DNA of 64,000 nucleotides from Achatina immaculata (GCA_009760885.1 CM019717.1:50181366-50245365); one strand, 5' to 3'. Numbered from the stretch's first letter, positions 32,876 through 43,300 are shown. Notes: a model not told the origin generated them from the sequence alone. Program-made: numbers and translations.

Positions 32876-33600
32876 GCTGGGGGGGGGGAGGGTAGGCAGG
32901 TTGGGGAAGGGAAGGTTTTGGAGAGCAGGTTGGGGGGAGGGAAGGTTTTAGAGAAAAGGTTGGGGGAGGGAAGGTTTTGGAGAGAAGGTTGGGGGAGGGA
33001 AGGTTTTGGAGAGAAGGTTGGGGGAGGGAAGGTTTTGGAGAACAGGTTGGGGGAGGGAAGGTTTTGGAGAGAAGGTTGGGGGAGGGAAGGTTTTGTAGAG
33101 AAGGTTGGGGGAGAGAAGGTTGGGGGAGGGAAGGTTTTGGAGAGAAGGTTGGGGGAGGGAAGGTTTTGTAGAGAAGGTTGGGGGAGGGAAGGTTTTGGAG
33201 AACAGGTTGGGGGAGGGAAGGTTTTGGATAGAAAGTTGGGGAGGGAAGGTTTTGTAGAGAAGGTTGGGGGAGGGAAGGTTTTGGAGAGAAGGTTGGGGGA
33301 GGGAAGATTTTGGAGAGAAGGTTGGGGGAGGGAAGGTTTTGGAGAGAAGGTTGGGGGATGGAAGGTTTTGGAGAGCAGGTTGGGGGATGGAAGGTTTTGG
33401 AGAGCAGGTTGGGGGGTGGAAGGTTTTGGAGAGAAGGTTGGGGGAGGGAAGGTTTTGGAGAGAAGGTTGGGGGAGGGAAGGTTTTGGAGAGAAGGTTGGG
33501 GGAGGGAAGGTTTTGTAGAGCAGGTTGGGGGAGGGAAGGTTTTGGAGAGAAGGTTGGGGGAGGGAAGGTTTTGGAGAGCAGGCTGGGGGAGGGAACGAAC
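32876..33600. repeat. G-rich 30-bp minisatellite, about 24 copies
   Basis: The unit core is GAAGGTTTTGGAGAGAAGGT plus TGGGGGAGGG, almost all purine apart from T's. With a 30-bp period, all six frames stay open over long stretches (up to 266 codons), giving frames of repeated decapeptides that are not genes. Each unit carries G-tracts of five and three. Confidence 0.95.
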
Positions 33601-33765
33601 GAACATACTTTATTTTCAGAGTGTTAAAAATTGGGCATGCAGGCCCGTCTGACATTCCGCCCTTCCTCATACAGCTTTCACTCAGTCACAGTCATTCAGC
33701 ATTTGTTAATGAGCATAATAATCATGAAGACACATTAAATGATTACAAGAGAAACAAGAATAGCA
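33594..33765 (-). mobile_element. LINE 3'-UTR fragment inserted in the G-rich array
   Basis: On the minus strand it ends AATAAAGTATGTTCGTTCGT. This is a polyadenylation-like signal followed by a (GTTC)n-type tail as in CR1-like LINEs. The minisatellite resumes directly at 33766 on the other side. Confidence 0.6.
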
Positions 33766-33885
33766 GGTTTTGGAGAGCAGGTTGAGGGGAGGGGAAGGGA
33801 AGGTTTTGGAGAGCAGGTTAGGGGAGGAGGAGGTAAGGTTTTGGAGAGCAGGTTGGGAAAGGGGAGGGAAGGTTTTGGAGAGCAA
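33766..33885. repeat. G-rich minisatellite, right segment
   Basis: About four diverged copies with the core GGTTTTGGAGAGCAGGTT, continuing the array after the insertion. Confidence 0.88.
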
Positions 33886-35107
33886 TTACTCTAATAAATA
33901 TTATCCATCCATCCTTACGCAGTGAACGACCAAGCAGTTTGCCGGTTAGTACACCTTGTGGCATCGTGATGGACGTCTAAAGAGTTGTATGCAGTAAAGT
34001 GTACATATAAACAGTGTTACGAAACATGTCATTCTCCCCAGTCTATCCCCCCTCCTTCACACATACACACATTAGGGGGGTGGCGGAAGGGGAAGGGTGT
34101 CAGAGACGCACTACTCAGACTGAAGTGACCCGTGGCTGATTACTTCAATCAGGGTTGGCGAACCATAGCTGATCAGGATTCTACTCTTCCTCCCAGTGGT
34201 CTCTTCTTCCCCACCCCACCGCTACCCCCCGGAAACAGACAGTGGCCTGGCCAAGCGATCAGTGGGAAGACGAACCCCGGTCATAAAAATGCGTCGAGCC
34301 GAAGTCGGATGCGTTGGGACGAAAGACCCATTAACAGACAAACGGCCTTTTGGAGGCCAATAGCAAAGAAGAAGGCATATTTACTTTGGATGTAACAGTA
34401 ATAGGGCTTACTGCCATTCCATAGTAAGTGATCATAATCAGGGTCTGCATATTGACACAACAGGTCTAGGAACCTCCAGATAACGACCTTGAGACAGGTC
34501 AGCACATAAAGTAGACACGTGTCACTGACAAGATTATGTGAGTGAGATCGCTGAGAAGTCACCACGGATAATTAAAAACAACAGGGGCTTCAACAAATTT
34601 GGTGGAAATTATGTTAAGGCTCGGTTCTGTGCTGATCATTACCCTACATGGTGATACTATCACAGCCTCCGTATTTTGCTCTGATTTTCATTGCAGATTT
34701 TTTTTTCCCCCTGATTTTCTCCTGTTTCTCTCTTGGTCGGTTCCCCCTCCCCCAACTCTCTTTTTCTGTTCTCTTCTGTTTTTTCGCATTTTTCCCCATT
34801 CCTGTCCTTTACCTCATCACGCATATATTGATCATCATGATGATGCAGTAGTAAACTCTCAGCTTAACACCCCCGGTATATTGAGCAACACGGCGTACGC
34901 ATGTCATACTGCATTAATTTTGAGAGTAGACTTTGCTTTGTTCTTTATAATTATTTTAATAATTTTATATTGCACAACGCCGTGTATTGTTTACAACTTT
35001 GTCTACATTAAAAATAATTTCTAAAATTGTTTTAAAATAGCCCCCCCCCCCACCTCCCGAGTTATTATTTACTATTTGACAGAGTTTCGCCACCATCAGA
35101 CACCCCT
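33886..35107. other. No gene; family A head fragment at 34130-34185
   Basis: TCAGGGTTGGCGAACCATAG, then CTGATCAGGATTCTA, matches the family A head, but the following sequence does not. A C-run lies at 35041-35051. Other short ORFs (to 141 codons, F/L-rich) are not supported. Confidence 0.5.
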
Positions 35108-35335
35108 TTCCCCCTATTAGTCTGTTAAATCGAAGGTTTGCTGTACTTCATGTAATTGTATCCACACCCAAAAAAAATTAGTCTGTTAAATTGAGGGTTT
35201 ATTGTATTTCATGCAGTGGTATTTCCCCCTATTAGTCCGTTAAATCGAGGGTTTACTGTACTTCATGTAGTTATATTTCCCACATTAGTCCGTTATATCG
35301 AAGGTTTACTGTATTTCATGTAGTGGTATGATCTT
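35108..35335. repeat. Tandem repeat of about 56 bp, 4 copies
   Basis: The cores ATTAGTCCGTTAAATCGA and GGTTTACTGTACTTCATGTA recur four times with drift. It lies just upstream of the first coding exon. Confidence 0.8.
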
Positions 35336-35460
35336 AACAGTTCATCAGCCTAAGTCTTTGTCGTGTTTATGGATATACAAATACTGTACAGTATATAGAA
35401 ACAGCTGTATAAGCTCAGAAGATGTTCTCGTACAGTATACTAATCACTTGCTTGCTCGTG

Positions 35461-35470
35461 TGTTTTTCAG
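35461..35470 (+). promoter_or_regulatory. 3' splice acceptor before the first coding exon
   Basis: TGTTTTTCAG follows a T-rich stretch and precedes the 15-nt leader and ATG. It implies at least one spliced 5'-UTR exon upstream. I cannot locate that exon. Confidence 0.75.
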
Positions 35471-35476
35471 TTAGGC

Positions 35477-35482
35477 ATGTGA
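35477..35482 (+). promoter_or_regulatory. Start-stop uORF (ATG TGA)
   Basis: ATG at 35477-35479 is followed at once by TGA at 35480-35482, in the same frame as the main ATG at 35486 and three bases before it. Position -3 is G for the uORF and A for the main start, so both have a favourable Kozak purine. Confidence 0.75.
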
Positions 35483-35485
35483 ACC

Positions 35486-36484
35486 ATGTCCACCAGCACA
35501 GAGAGCTGCAATGATCTGGAGATGGCAGATCCCGAGGGCCGCGAGAACGTGTACAGCTCAGCCTCCAGCTACTCAACGTACTCTCGAGAGGTCAAGTACA
35601 TTTTTAATCCCGCCGATGACAGCACTGATGAGTACGGCGATTATTCTCACATTACTCCCCGGTCAAAACAAAACTACATGTCCCACACCCCATCCGTCTT
35701 GAGCGCAGCTTCTCAAGTTTCCGGCAAGGAAAACAGAACGCCACATGTCATCCGAGATGATCACTTATTTGAGCATGCACCACAGATGGTTTCATTAAGA
35801 ACGGGCAGTGTTCTTTCCAGCGCTTCCAGGGACAGGGGACCTATTAGCCCTCATCTTGAAGAAGCCTTGTACTCATCCTCATATTATGGCTGTGATGCCC
35901 GCAACCAGGCTGCTTCGTCAGACTATGGTCCAAGAGACAGAACTTACTTCAGTCCCGGAAATAATCATTCGCCTCATATGTACACCAAACAGGCGGTCCA
36001 GGTATGGAAAAACAGTAATATTCTCATGCCACTTCACAGCCAGAGCCTGCAGAAACTGTCCAACTCCCACGACATGAACAAGCACAAAAGAAATAATGGC
36101 CCCGTCCTCAATACTTTTCAGACGCAGCATCCACTGACCAGTGTCCACAGTTCCATTCATTACCAACACCCTAACACTCATCACTCAGTTGATGATCAGC
36201 CGTCTTACCAGCAGCAGAACCACAGCTACGTAGGTCATGAGCCTGCGTACCCAAACCCTCCAAGATACAGCCACCAGCACCATGCTCGGAGAAAGACTTG
36301 GTCCCCGCCTGCCCTCAAGATTAGCCTGCTGAACGCCAGCGTCCAGGGCTCTCGTGTGTGCTACAGTAATGACTCGTTAGACACTGCTGAGGAGGCAGGG
36401 ATGGAAAGAAGAACTCAGAGCCTGTCAGAAGATCTCGATGTAACCCCACCTAAACTGACCCCTTTCAGTGGGGTACTTGCTCAC
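35486..36484 (+). CDS. LZTS/N4BP3-like (Fez1-domain) protein, N-terminal coding exon
   Basis: This exon encodes 333 codons, phase 0 at its 3' end, with donor GTGAGTAA at 36485. The ATG is chosen because the upstream in-frame TGA at 35480 excludes an earlier start. The product is Ser/Tyr/His-rich and predicted disordered, without signal peptide or membrane segment. It contains a PPRY motif (residues 258-261), a possible WW-domain ligand. It ends with VTPPKLTPFSGVLAH (319-333), the conserved PPKLxPFS block of leucine-zipper putative tumour suppressor (LZTS) proteins. Exon 2 supplies KPIAFKPV, which follows it in that family. Family members are cytoplasmic, cytoskeletal or synaptic scaffolds in vertebrates. 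Function here is inferred from the family. Paralogue identity (LZTS versus N4BP3) is unresolved, so no symbol is given. Confidence 0.88.
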
Positions 36485-36734
36485 GTGAGTAATAATTTCA
36501 AAACATTGGCATCGTGTCTTATACTAGGTAGTATGTAGTGTCCCATCACAGAACTGTGTGTCTGGTATTCTTTCAACCCTGCAGCTCTTGTTCACAGTGC
36601 CACAGTTTCAGTCGATAAGTTCATTTATCATCCTGTGCTTATAATGTGGCATTAATATGCAAGTTGTAACCTGTGCAAATATGATGGGAGAATAAATAAA
36701 AATTGTAATTCCTAACTGAATTAACCGTGATCCT

Positions 36735-37000
36735 TGATTAACAGAGTGGTTAGTAGCCTAGTCTGTCACGGCGATGTCCATGGTTGAAGTCTGACTGGTA
36801 GTGAACGAACCACCCAGCCGTAAAAATTGGCACCCAGTTCCATCTGGAGCTAGAGAAGGAAAGGCGGCCAGGTGTGATGCTGACCTGTGGTGTACTGACA
36901 GGTCAAAAAAAAAAAAAACATGGGTACTATCTTCATATCCTCTAAGTGCCTATGTGGCTTGATAGGAATACCTTCTAAAATAAGTAACTTTTCCCGTTTA
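36735..37000 (+). mobile_element. SINE family S2, sense orientation
   Basis: The tRNA-like head contains CAGAGTGGTTAGTAGCC and a weak B box, TGGTTGAAGTCT. A degraded core follows (TTGGCACCCAGTTCCATCTG), then GCGGCCAGGTGTGATGCTGA. The tail reads CCTCTAAGTGCCTATGTGGC. An A-run at 36905-36919 lies inside. Confidence 0.75.
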
Positions 37001-37177
37001 GTTTTGCCATCCTTCAAGAACAACATAAGCAGCCATGAAATGTTCTACCTGACCGAACAGCACGTAGCGTGATTGACTTTTACTACCGAAAATCCTGTGA
37101 CACGTTTATTAACCTCTAACACTTCTCAGTAAGTGCAAGCCTAGGAAATTGAGCCAGATAATCTGCATGCACACAGT

Positions 37178-37352
37178 GTCATAATGTCACATATAAATAC
37201 CACATACTAACCTCTCATAAGTGTCATAATGTCAGATATAAATACACATACTAACCTCTCATAAGTGTCATAATGTCAGATATAAATACCATATACTAAC
37301 CTCCCATAAGTGTCATAATGTCACATATAAATACTACATACTAACCTCCCAT
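37178..37352. repeat. 44-bp tandem repeat, 4 copies
   Basis: The unit core is GTGTCATAATGTCACATATA plus CATACTAACCTCTCATAA. Confidence 0.9.
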
Positions 37353-38014
37353 ATGCTCGCACTTTGTGATGTATCTGAGGCTACAGTCCGACAAACAAAA
37401 CGTACAAATTATGATATTCATTCATGATTGTTTTCATATGTAACAACTTATTATGATTATGTTTTTCTTTCGTGGTTTAAGAGCATCCGATATTAGACAA
37501 TGATTTGCGTAAATTTTACACATTTATCACCCGTTTACTTTCATTGGATTACATTGTTTTAAGAAGTGTACTTCTCCGCTAGTCTGAGTTTCCATGTGTG
37601 ATCGTGAAGAAATCTTCGGTTTGGCTATAATACAGTGTTCCCTTACTGGGAAATGCGGACGGAAGATAACTCTCTTGTACATGAAAACACGAATATCAGA
37701 ATAGCAGTAAACAAATCTGCCAGTACTGTGCGAACTAAAAACACAGTGTACAGGAGTAATACACGATTTCTCAGAATGCGTGATATTGCTTGTACATTAG
37801 AAGTATTACTTAGGGTCAGTGCTGCGGTCTCTTGCTCGCCGACAATCTGCAGATCAAATATACCATTATACTTGTGTATATAGGCAGCACTAAAGAAGCA
37901 GGAGATACAGCATCGTTTTCCGGAAGGATATCACCATCGTCGTCGTCCATGCTGGTAGAGTATGCTTCTAGAGTTGTGTTCTTATTTTTATGTTAGCGGT
38001 TGGTGCTTAGAGTT
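37353..38014. other. No gene recognised
   Basis: AT-rich intronic sequence. The 82-codon frame at 37635 is not supported. Confidence 0.5.
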
Positions 38015-38690
38015 CACCATCATCAGGTGTCGTGCCGACTGGCATTGGCTGTTATTCTTCTTCAGAGTACCCGATCCTTCATGCAGTTGGTGATCTCCTC
38101 TCACACCTTCTCGTCAGACTGTCCAGTATCATTTCTCTTAGTCTTCCCCTGGCCCTTCTTCCCTCTGTTTTTCATGTTGTTACAATATTTTCCATGGCCC
38201 CTCTTCCCATTGCATGTCCTATGAAAGTACATTGTCTCTCTCTCTTTTTTTTTTTTATTGTGAGAAGATTTTTTGTCTCCCCAGCTCTTCTCAAACATTC
38301 TCCATTAGTTATTTTTGCTCTCCAGGGAATTCGCGATATTCTTATAATAACCCACAATTTTTACTGCTTCCAATGACTTTTGTGCAGACTTGCCTGTTGT
38401 CCATGATTCACTTCTATATAACAAGATAGGTTCAATATAGCATTTTAGGACTCGTTTTCTAACATTCATTGATAAGGATGTGTTGGATAATATGTTTCTT
38501 ATTCTCTGAGATGCAGTCTTTGCTTGGCCTATTCTGTTCTAATTTATGTTCGACATGTTCTGTTCTGAAGTTATTACTGCTCCAAGGTATATGAATTTCT
38601 GCACCTGCTTTAGAATAGTTCCGTTAAATTTTATACTGCATGTTGGTGGATTCTGTTTCTTAGATATGGCCTTAGATATAAGGTTAGAGT
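38015..38690 (-). mobile_element. LINE G: RT thumb and C-terminal fragment
   Basis: Minus-strand reading gives QKFIYLGAVITSEQNMSN and AKTASQRIRNILSNTSLS. It continues with ECNIEPILL-like residues (here KCYIEPILLYRSESWTTG), then a lysine-rich stretch corresponding to GRPRE...DSL. The 3' end on the + strand is CACCATCATCAGGTGTCGTG, the remnant of an (ATC)n tail. Copies are at 51631 (+) and 54597 (-). Confidence 0.83.
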
Positions 38691-38739
38691 TAGCTCAGTT
38701 TATTTATCTCACTTTTTATCTCGGGCCCGCGAAGATGTT

Positions 38740-39505
38740 TTGGCAGTCAGCGATCCATAGCTGATATGCTGGTGGTAGGGTTGACGATCCATAGCTGACA
38801 TGCTGGTGGTAGGGTTGACGATCCATAGCTGACATGCTGGTGGTAGAGTTTACGATCCAAAGCTGACATGCTACGATCCAAAGCTGACATGCTGGTGGTA
38901 GGGTTGACGATCCATAGCTGACATGCTGGTGGTAGGGTTGACTATCCATAGCTGACATGCTGGTGGTAGGGTTTACGATCCATAGCTGATATGCTGGTGG
39001 TAGGGTTGACGACCCATAGCTGACATGCTGCTGGTAGGGTTGGCGACCCATAGCTGGCATGCTAGTGGTAGGGTTGACGACCCATAGCTGACATGCTGGT
39101 GGTAGGGTTGACAACCCATAGCTGACATACTGGTGGTAGGGTTGACGACCCATAGCTGGCATGCTGGTGGTAGGTTTGACGACCCATAGCTGACATGCTG
39201 GTGGTAGGGTTGACGAACCATAACTGACCAAGACCCTGCCCCTCCCTCTTTTGATGTCCTCCTTAACAGGTCTAACCGCTAACTGGGAAGGGATCGCTAT
39301 AGCCCCCATGGTGGTGGAATCTGCTAGAGAAGTACTCCACTCCCCATACTTTTTAGCTGTAGTAAGGGAGTGGAAAAAATAGCCGTCATAACCAACTCCC
39401 AAGCCGACATGATGTTGTGCTTCAACATCTTTCACCGCATCGGCTGCACAGAACGCCAACTCGCACGCAGCTGCAGGGAAGAAGAAGAAGAAGAAGAAGA
39501 AGTGC
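38740..39505 (+). mobile_element. Family A element with about 13-copy head array and AAG tail
   Basis: The 34-bp head module (ATCCATAGCTGACATGCTGG plus TGGTAGGGTTGACG) is repeated about 13 times at 38754-39218. Copies near the element body switch to CGACCCATAGC while distal ones have CGATCCATAGC. The body follows (GACCAAGACCCTGCCCC, CATGGTGGTGGAATCTGC, CATCGGCTGCACAGAACGC), then (AAG)n at 39479-39502. Confidence 0.88.
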
Positions 39506-39906
39506 TTTCCAGTATGTGCTTCTTTTGCATCTTTCTTGGATGTTCTGTTTTCCTGATAGGCTTTCTGTTAGTGTAAGGGTTCTTCCTAGGGATATCAATA
39601 CCCCCGTGGGGATACTGGAATCAAGTGATTTTTTTAAAAAATTGAAATGTACATTATTAACAATGACTGTTAAGTACAAATAAATGTGATACAATCCCTT
39701 TCATTCTCCCTCGGCTATTTCCTTACCTAGCAGTCTGTAAAGTGAAACCAAACTGTTGATATGTTTTGAAGTCATTTTGGTATCTAGCAGGACTGATGAT
39801 AGTGACAGTGGATTCATCATTCTGATGAAGGAGGTGTGGGGACATATTGGGCAGCCCATTAAGGGTCTGTTTATCGTTGAAAAAAAGTCTAAGAACCCTG
39901 TGTTAG
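39506..39906. other. No gene recognised
   Basis: Unassigned intronic sequence. Its right end (39895-39906) is the left target duplication of the next SINE. Confidence 0.5.
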
Positions 39907-40161
39907 GGGAAACCGGCTAGCGTAGTTGTTAGAGCATTCGCCTAGCAACCGAATGGTCGAGGGTTCGAGTCCCCAGCTGAGCGGGATTTTTTTTTCCGAC
40001 AAGTACCCCGAGGTCGACCCAGCTTCGTAAAATGGGTACCAGAGAAAATCTGTGAAGGAAAGGCAGCGGGGAAATGAACTGGCCACCCTATCTCATTCGC
40101 TGATGGCCCAGCGTAATGAAGTCTCTAACGCTTTATCCCCTAGGGCATGTGCTATGGGACT
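39907..40161 (+). mobile_element. SINE family S1, full copy with 12-bp target-site duplication
   Basis: The head is AACCGGCTAGCGTAGTTGTT, the B box GAGGGTTCGAGTCCCC, the core AAAATGGGTACCAGAGAAAA, and the end GCTATGGGACT. ACCCTGTGTTAG flanks it exactly at 39895-39906 and 40162-40173. Confidence 0.9.
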
Positions 40162-40173
40162 ACCCTGTGTTAG

Positions 40174-41305
40174 TACATGATTTAGTAACCTTGTTTAGCA
40201 GTTTACATATGCTGCTTTCACTTTTAGCTGTTATTGATCGTGGATTGCTTAATACAGCGTGACCAAACGCACAAAAGGATCGTTGAAGCCAGACCAGGTA
40301 GGACTTCCGGCGCGGAAGCAAATTGTATGGGCGGACATGATTAATTCATCAATTGTTGCTCCATTTGGCAAACCCTCCGGGAAGTAAACGAACCAGGTCC
40401 GATTCGTTGACCATCTACTTTGGACAATCATTAAAAAAAAAAAAAACCAAGGTGGGTTTTGAGAATGTGGTCGGAGGAGCCCGCCATTATTTCAAGCATG
40501 TCCACAGAGTGGTGGGTGGTAGGAGACGTATGGAAATAGGCTACCCGTGAGTAGCCGGTGGCAGGGTTGCCAACTTTTGTTTTTCCACAAAAAGTATCTA
40601 GAGTTGCCTCAGATTACATCTAGAATTATCTAGATTTTTAAAAGCATTTATCCAAAAAAAAAATACGTGAAAATTAGTATGGGAAATGTTATTGAAATTA
40701 AATCTATTATGTTATTAATGTCAGTGTGTCGTTAATGTTGTTAATAATTACCTTGACATTGTCACATGAAATGGAGATCATCATTATCATCGCCTTCAGT
40801 ATTTGAAGGACCCCTGGTAGTAATCAGCCCGGCGGACTGACGCGCGTCGTGCTGTATTGCTGTAAGGGGCCTTGCTATCTGACGCTAGGAAGGCATAAAC
40901 ACAGTGATACGCCGGCTTACGGCCACATTTGGGGCCGGCCGTCGGACCTTAAATCGATTTGGCCATATGTCGGCCATTACAGGAGGTGTCGTACACAATA
41001 TGCATTTCACAACTATAACACATTACAAGATGAACAAACATGTTTATCATCACATGTTTTTTTAAAACATACTAACATAATCCAAATTAGCACAGTTACT
41101 ATTTGGAAATTAATCACAAAAGATATGAATCACAACACATTACACTGCAATAGCTTTTCAATGACACATGAATGTATATACATACATGCACACCCCACAC
41201 GCGTACATATATTCTTATAACTTACACATGTACGGTGTATAGCAATGTATGAGTGCCACCGCAGACAGTAACGCTAACGCATGCTGCATGAGAACATTTT
41301 CCCGA
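40174..41305. other. No gene; possible hAT terminus at about 40563
   Basis: CAGGGTTGCCAACTTTTG near 40563 looks like a hAT-type end, but I found no partner end. The 123-codon frame at 40849 shows no family feature. Confidence 0.4.
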
Positions 41306-41457
41306 TTTATCCTGAAGACCAAGGCGAGGATGGCTGCAAGACATCGTTGATAACCTGCAAATGGATACATTAGCAGCAGAGCATCTTGCTTACAACCGAG
41401 AGGCCTACAGGGGTGCTGTTAGGAGGGCAAAGTTCCGCAAGGGACATGCAAATGACT
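41306..41457 (+). mobile_element. LINE H 3' fragment
   Basis: GAAGACCAAGGCGAGGATGG, TGGCTGCAAGACATCGTTG, CTTACAACCGAGAGGCCTAC and GCAAGGGACATGCAAATGAC form the family's last 45 codons. Confidence 0.85.
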
Positions 41458-41469
41458 ATAAATGGCTAT

Positions 41470-41570
41470 CCTATGGGACCTGAACACCCAGATATCGAGA
41501 ACACTTTATATACAACCTCTGAACACTCAGATATCGAGAACATTTTATATACAACCTCGATACAATTAAA
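41470..41570. repeat. 45-bp direct duplication
   Basis: Two copies of GAACACYCAGATATCGAGAA plus TTTATATACAACCTC. Confidence 0.85.
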
Positions 41571-42022
41571 GAAGACCAGCAGATGTTTACCGTCGCTTCG
41601 GGCCGAAGAGCGCGGACTCAAACGGCTGCTGGATCGGAGACATGAGAAAATCCTATGGGACCTGGGTCATAAGTACTTATGGCCGTAACTTGGTCGTCTG
41701 TTAAGGCGGCCCATGACTGTATATAAAGTCGGATGCGTCAGGCACAGTGGAGTAGTATTAGATATTTAAGAGATCGTTACATGCTTGGATAGCCCTAGTG
41801 GAAAGTGTTCTTACAACGGAGATGGCTAGTGTGGAAAGTGGGGCTGGAGTAATGGTAAGTATTGATTTGACGCTTAGTCCTGTTAAGATTACTTTCTTGT
41901 ACGTTTTATTATCGTGGCGGTTATTGAATGATTGAGACCAGTGCACTGCCATTGATTACATTATCTTGTCCGTTTAACTCTATCCTGTCCAGGGAGTGTC
42001 CCTGGTAGTGAACTGAGTATGG

Positions 42023-42353
42023 CAGGGGTGTCCAACTGGCGGCCCGCGAGGCCTGCTTTTGTGGTCCGAGAGGCTGTTATGAAAATGTAATTTATTTGAT
42101 GAAAATTAACATAGAATCAAAATATTTCACTTTGAAACCGCCCTTACACAAATTTGTTTTCTTTAGAACGTGTAAAAATATTTTTAAAACACTTGAAAAG
42201 CTAATTAAATACAATTAATTCACCTTTAATTCTAAACTGTCATGTTCTCATTTGTATGTGAGTTGATAAAAACTAGGTGGTTTAGATGCAGCCTGCCACT
42301 GGATTCCTGCTTACAGTTGTGGCCCTTGAGGCACAGAAGATGGACACTCCATG
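42023..42353. mobile_element. hAT-type MITE, 331 bp (unit 1)
   Basis: It starts CAGGGGTGTCCAACTGGCGG and ends GATGGACACTCCATG, whose reverse complement CATGGAGTGTCCATC pairs with the start. There is no ORF. The GGCGGCCCGCGAGG just inside the terminus is typical of this hAT group. Confidence 0.78.
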
Positions 42354-42650
42354 TCTGTGGTTTACCTTGAGTGGAAGGGGGGGGGGCGTTACGAGTAGAA
42401 CACCAGTGCTCCCTTCTTAGGCTGTGAAAAACACTGAATAGAGGGAGAGGAATTTATTAATGGATGAATTTATAAGACTTTATGTTCGGACGTTAATCAG
42501 CAAAATGATTATGTTCGAAGAATGGAAAACTATGACCGCGTGAAATAAAATGCCAAAAGCCCTAGTTGAACAGTGTCGTATGCTCGTAGCGTTTGCTGTG
42601 TTCAGTTTTAAACATGGACTTGTGATAATAATCATTATGGAAGCCACAGA

Positions 42651-42715
42651 CAGTGGTTCTTAAGCTTTTTTCAGTCAGGGGCACCTTTCTTAACGCAAAT
42701 TTCTGTCGCGGCACA
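42651..42715 (+). mobile_element. hAT terminal fragment (unit 1)
   Basis: CAGTGGTTCTTAAGCTTTTT followed by AGGGGCACCTTTCTTAACG is a Charlie-like hAT end. It is truncated by the LINE F fragment. The same piece is at 44392 in unit 2. Confidence 0.6.
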
Positions 42716-42717
42716 TT

Positions 42718-43085
42718 CATCCATCCATCCATCCACGCCTTCTTTATCCCTGTCTGGAGAATAGGCCATCACCAAGGGCTCTCCAATTATCTCTGTCCTA
42801 GGCTGCTTCTTGGTAGACCAAAGGAGACATGGAGAAGAACAGTAGAGAGGATGTTAAGCAATAGAGGGCTCACTTGGGCAAGAGCGGGAAAAAGGCAGAG
42901 GACAGGCGTCTGCCGAAAACCCTTGGGAGCCCCATGTGCATGGGGTACTTAAGGTTCAGAGAGAGAGAGAGAGAGAGACTGCTGCTTCTATCCGTCTCCA
43001 TGTGTAGTCCATCTTTCTGGTCTCTGCTTCAAGACTCCTTCTCCAGGTGTTTCTAGGTGTTTCTTGTTTCCTCTTACCGGTACGA
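42718..43085 (-). mobile_element. LINE F-type 3' fragment split by LINE D (unit 1)
   Basis: The (ATCC)n tail is at 42718-42737. GGGCTCTCCAATTATCTCTG and, beyond the insertion, GTCTCTGCTTCAAGACTCC match the copy at 14580-14720. The two halves are separated by LINE D at 42811-42980. Confidence 0.75.
42811..42980 (+). mobile_element. LINE D 3' end, nested, with 9-bp target duplication (unit 1)
   Basis: It reads AGGAGACATGGAGAAGAACA, GAGGATGTTAAGCAATAGAG and GGGGTACTTAAGGTTCAGAG, then (GA)n. GCTGCTTCT flanks it at 42802-42810 and 42981-42989. Confidence 0.82.
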
Positions 43086-43129
43086 CACACCTGTGTTCTT
43101 AATGCTGGACTCTCATGCAGTTACCCATG

Positions 43130-43300
43130 TAAGGTAAAGGTAAAGGTAATCCTGTCATGCCTTAGAGGCACATAGGGATATGGTGTTAGTGTCCATATTT
43201 TCCTGGACCCATCAGCACAGTAGAGGGTGATATGGTCAGTATCACGCCTGGCCGCCTTTCCTTCCCCAACTCCAGAAGAAGTCGGGTACCCACTTCTACA
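43130..43300 (-). mobile_element. SINE S2, 5'-truncated (unit 1)
   Basis: On the + strand it reads AAGGTAAAGGTAAAGGTAAT, ATGCCTTAGAGGCACATAGG, GTCAGTATCACGCCTGGCCG and GGGTACCCACTTC. The tRNA head is missing. Confidence 0.82.

Noticed and set aside
32836..33670. Very long ORFs on both strands (up to 266 codons) of repeated decapeptides
   Set aside because: The unit is 30 bp without stops, so every frame stays open. There is no start context or domain, and both strands are equally open.
36485..36538. C-terminal extension VSNNFKTLASC... as the true end of exon 1
   Set aside because: GTGAGTAA is a strong donor, and the family motif continues in phase at 61919, so these residues are intron. They were kept only as a possible retained-intron isoform.
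40849..41220. 123-codon + strand ORF
   Set aside because: No conserved motif, low-complexity end, no flanking splice signals.
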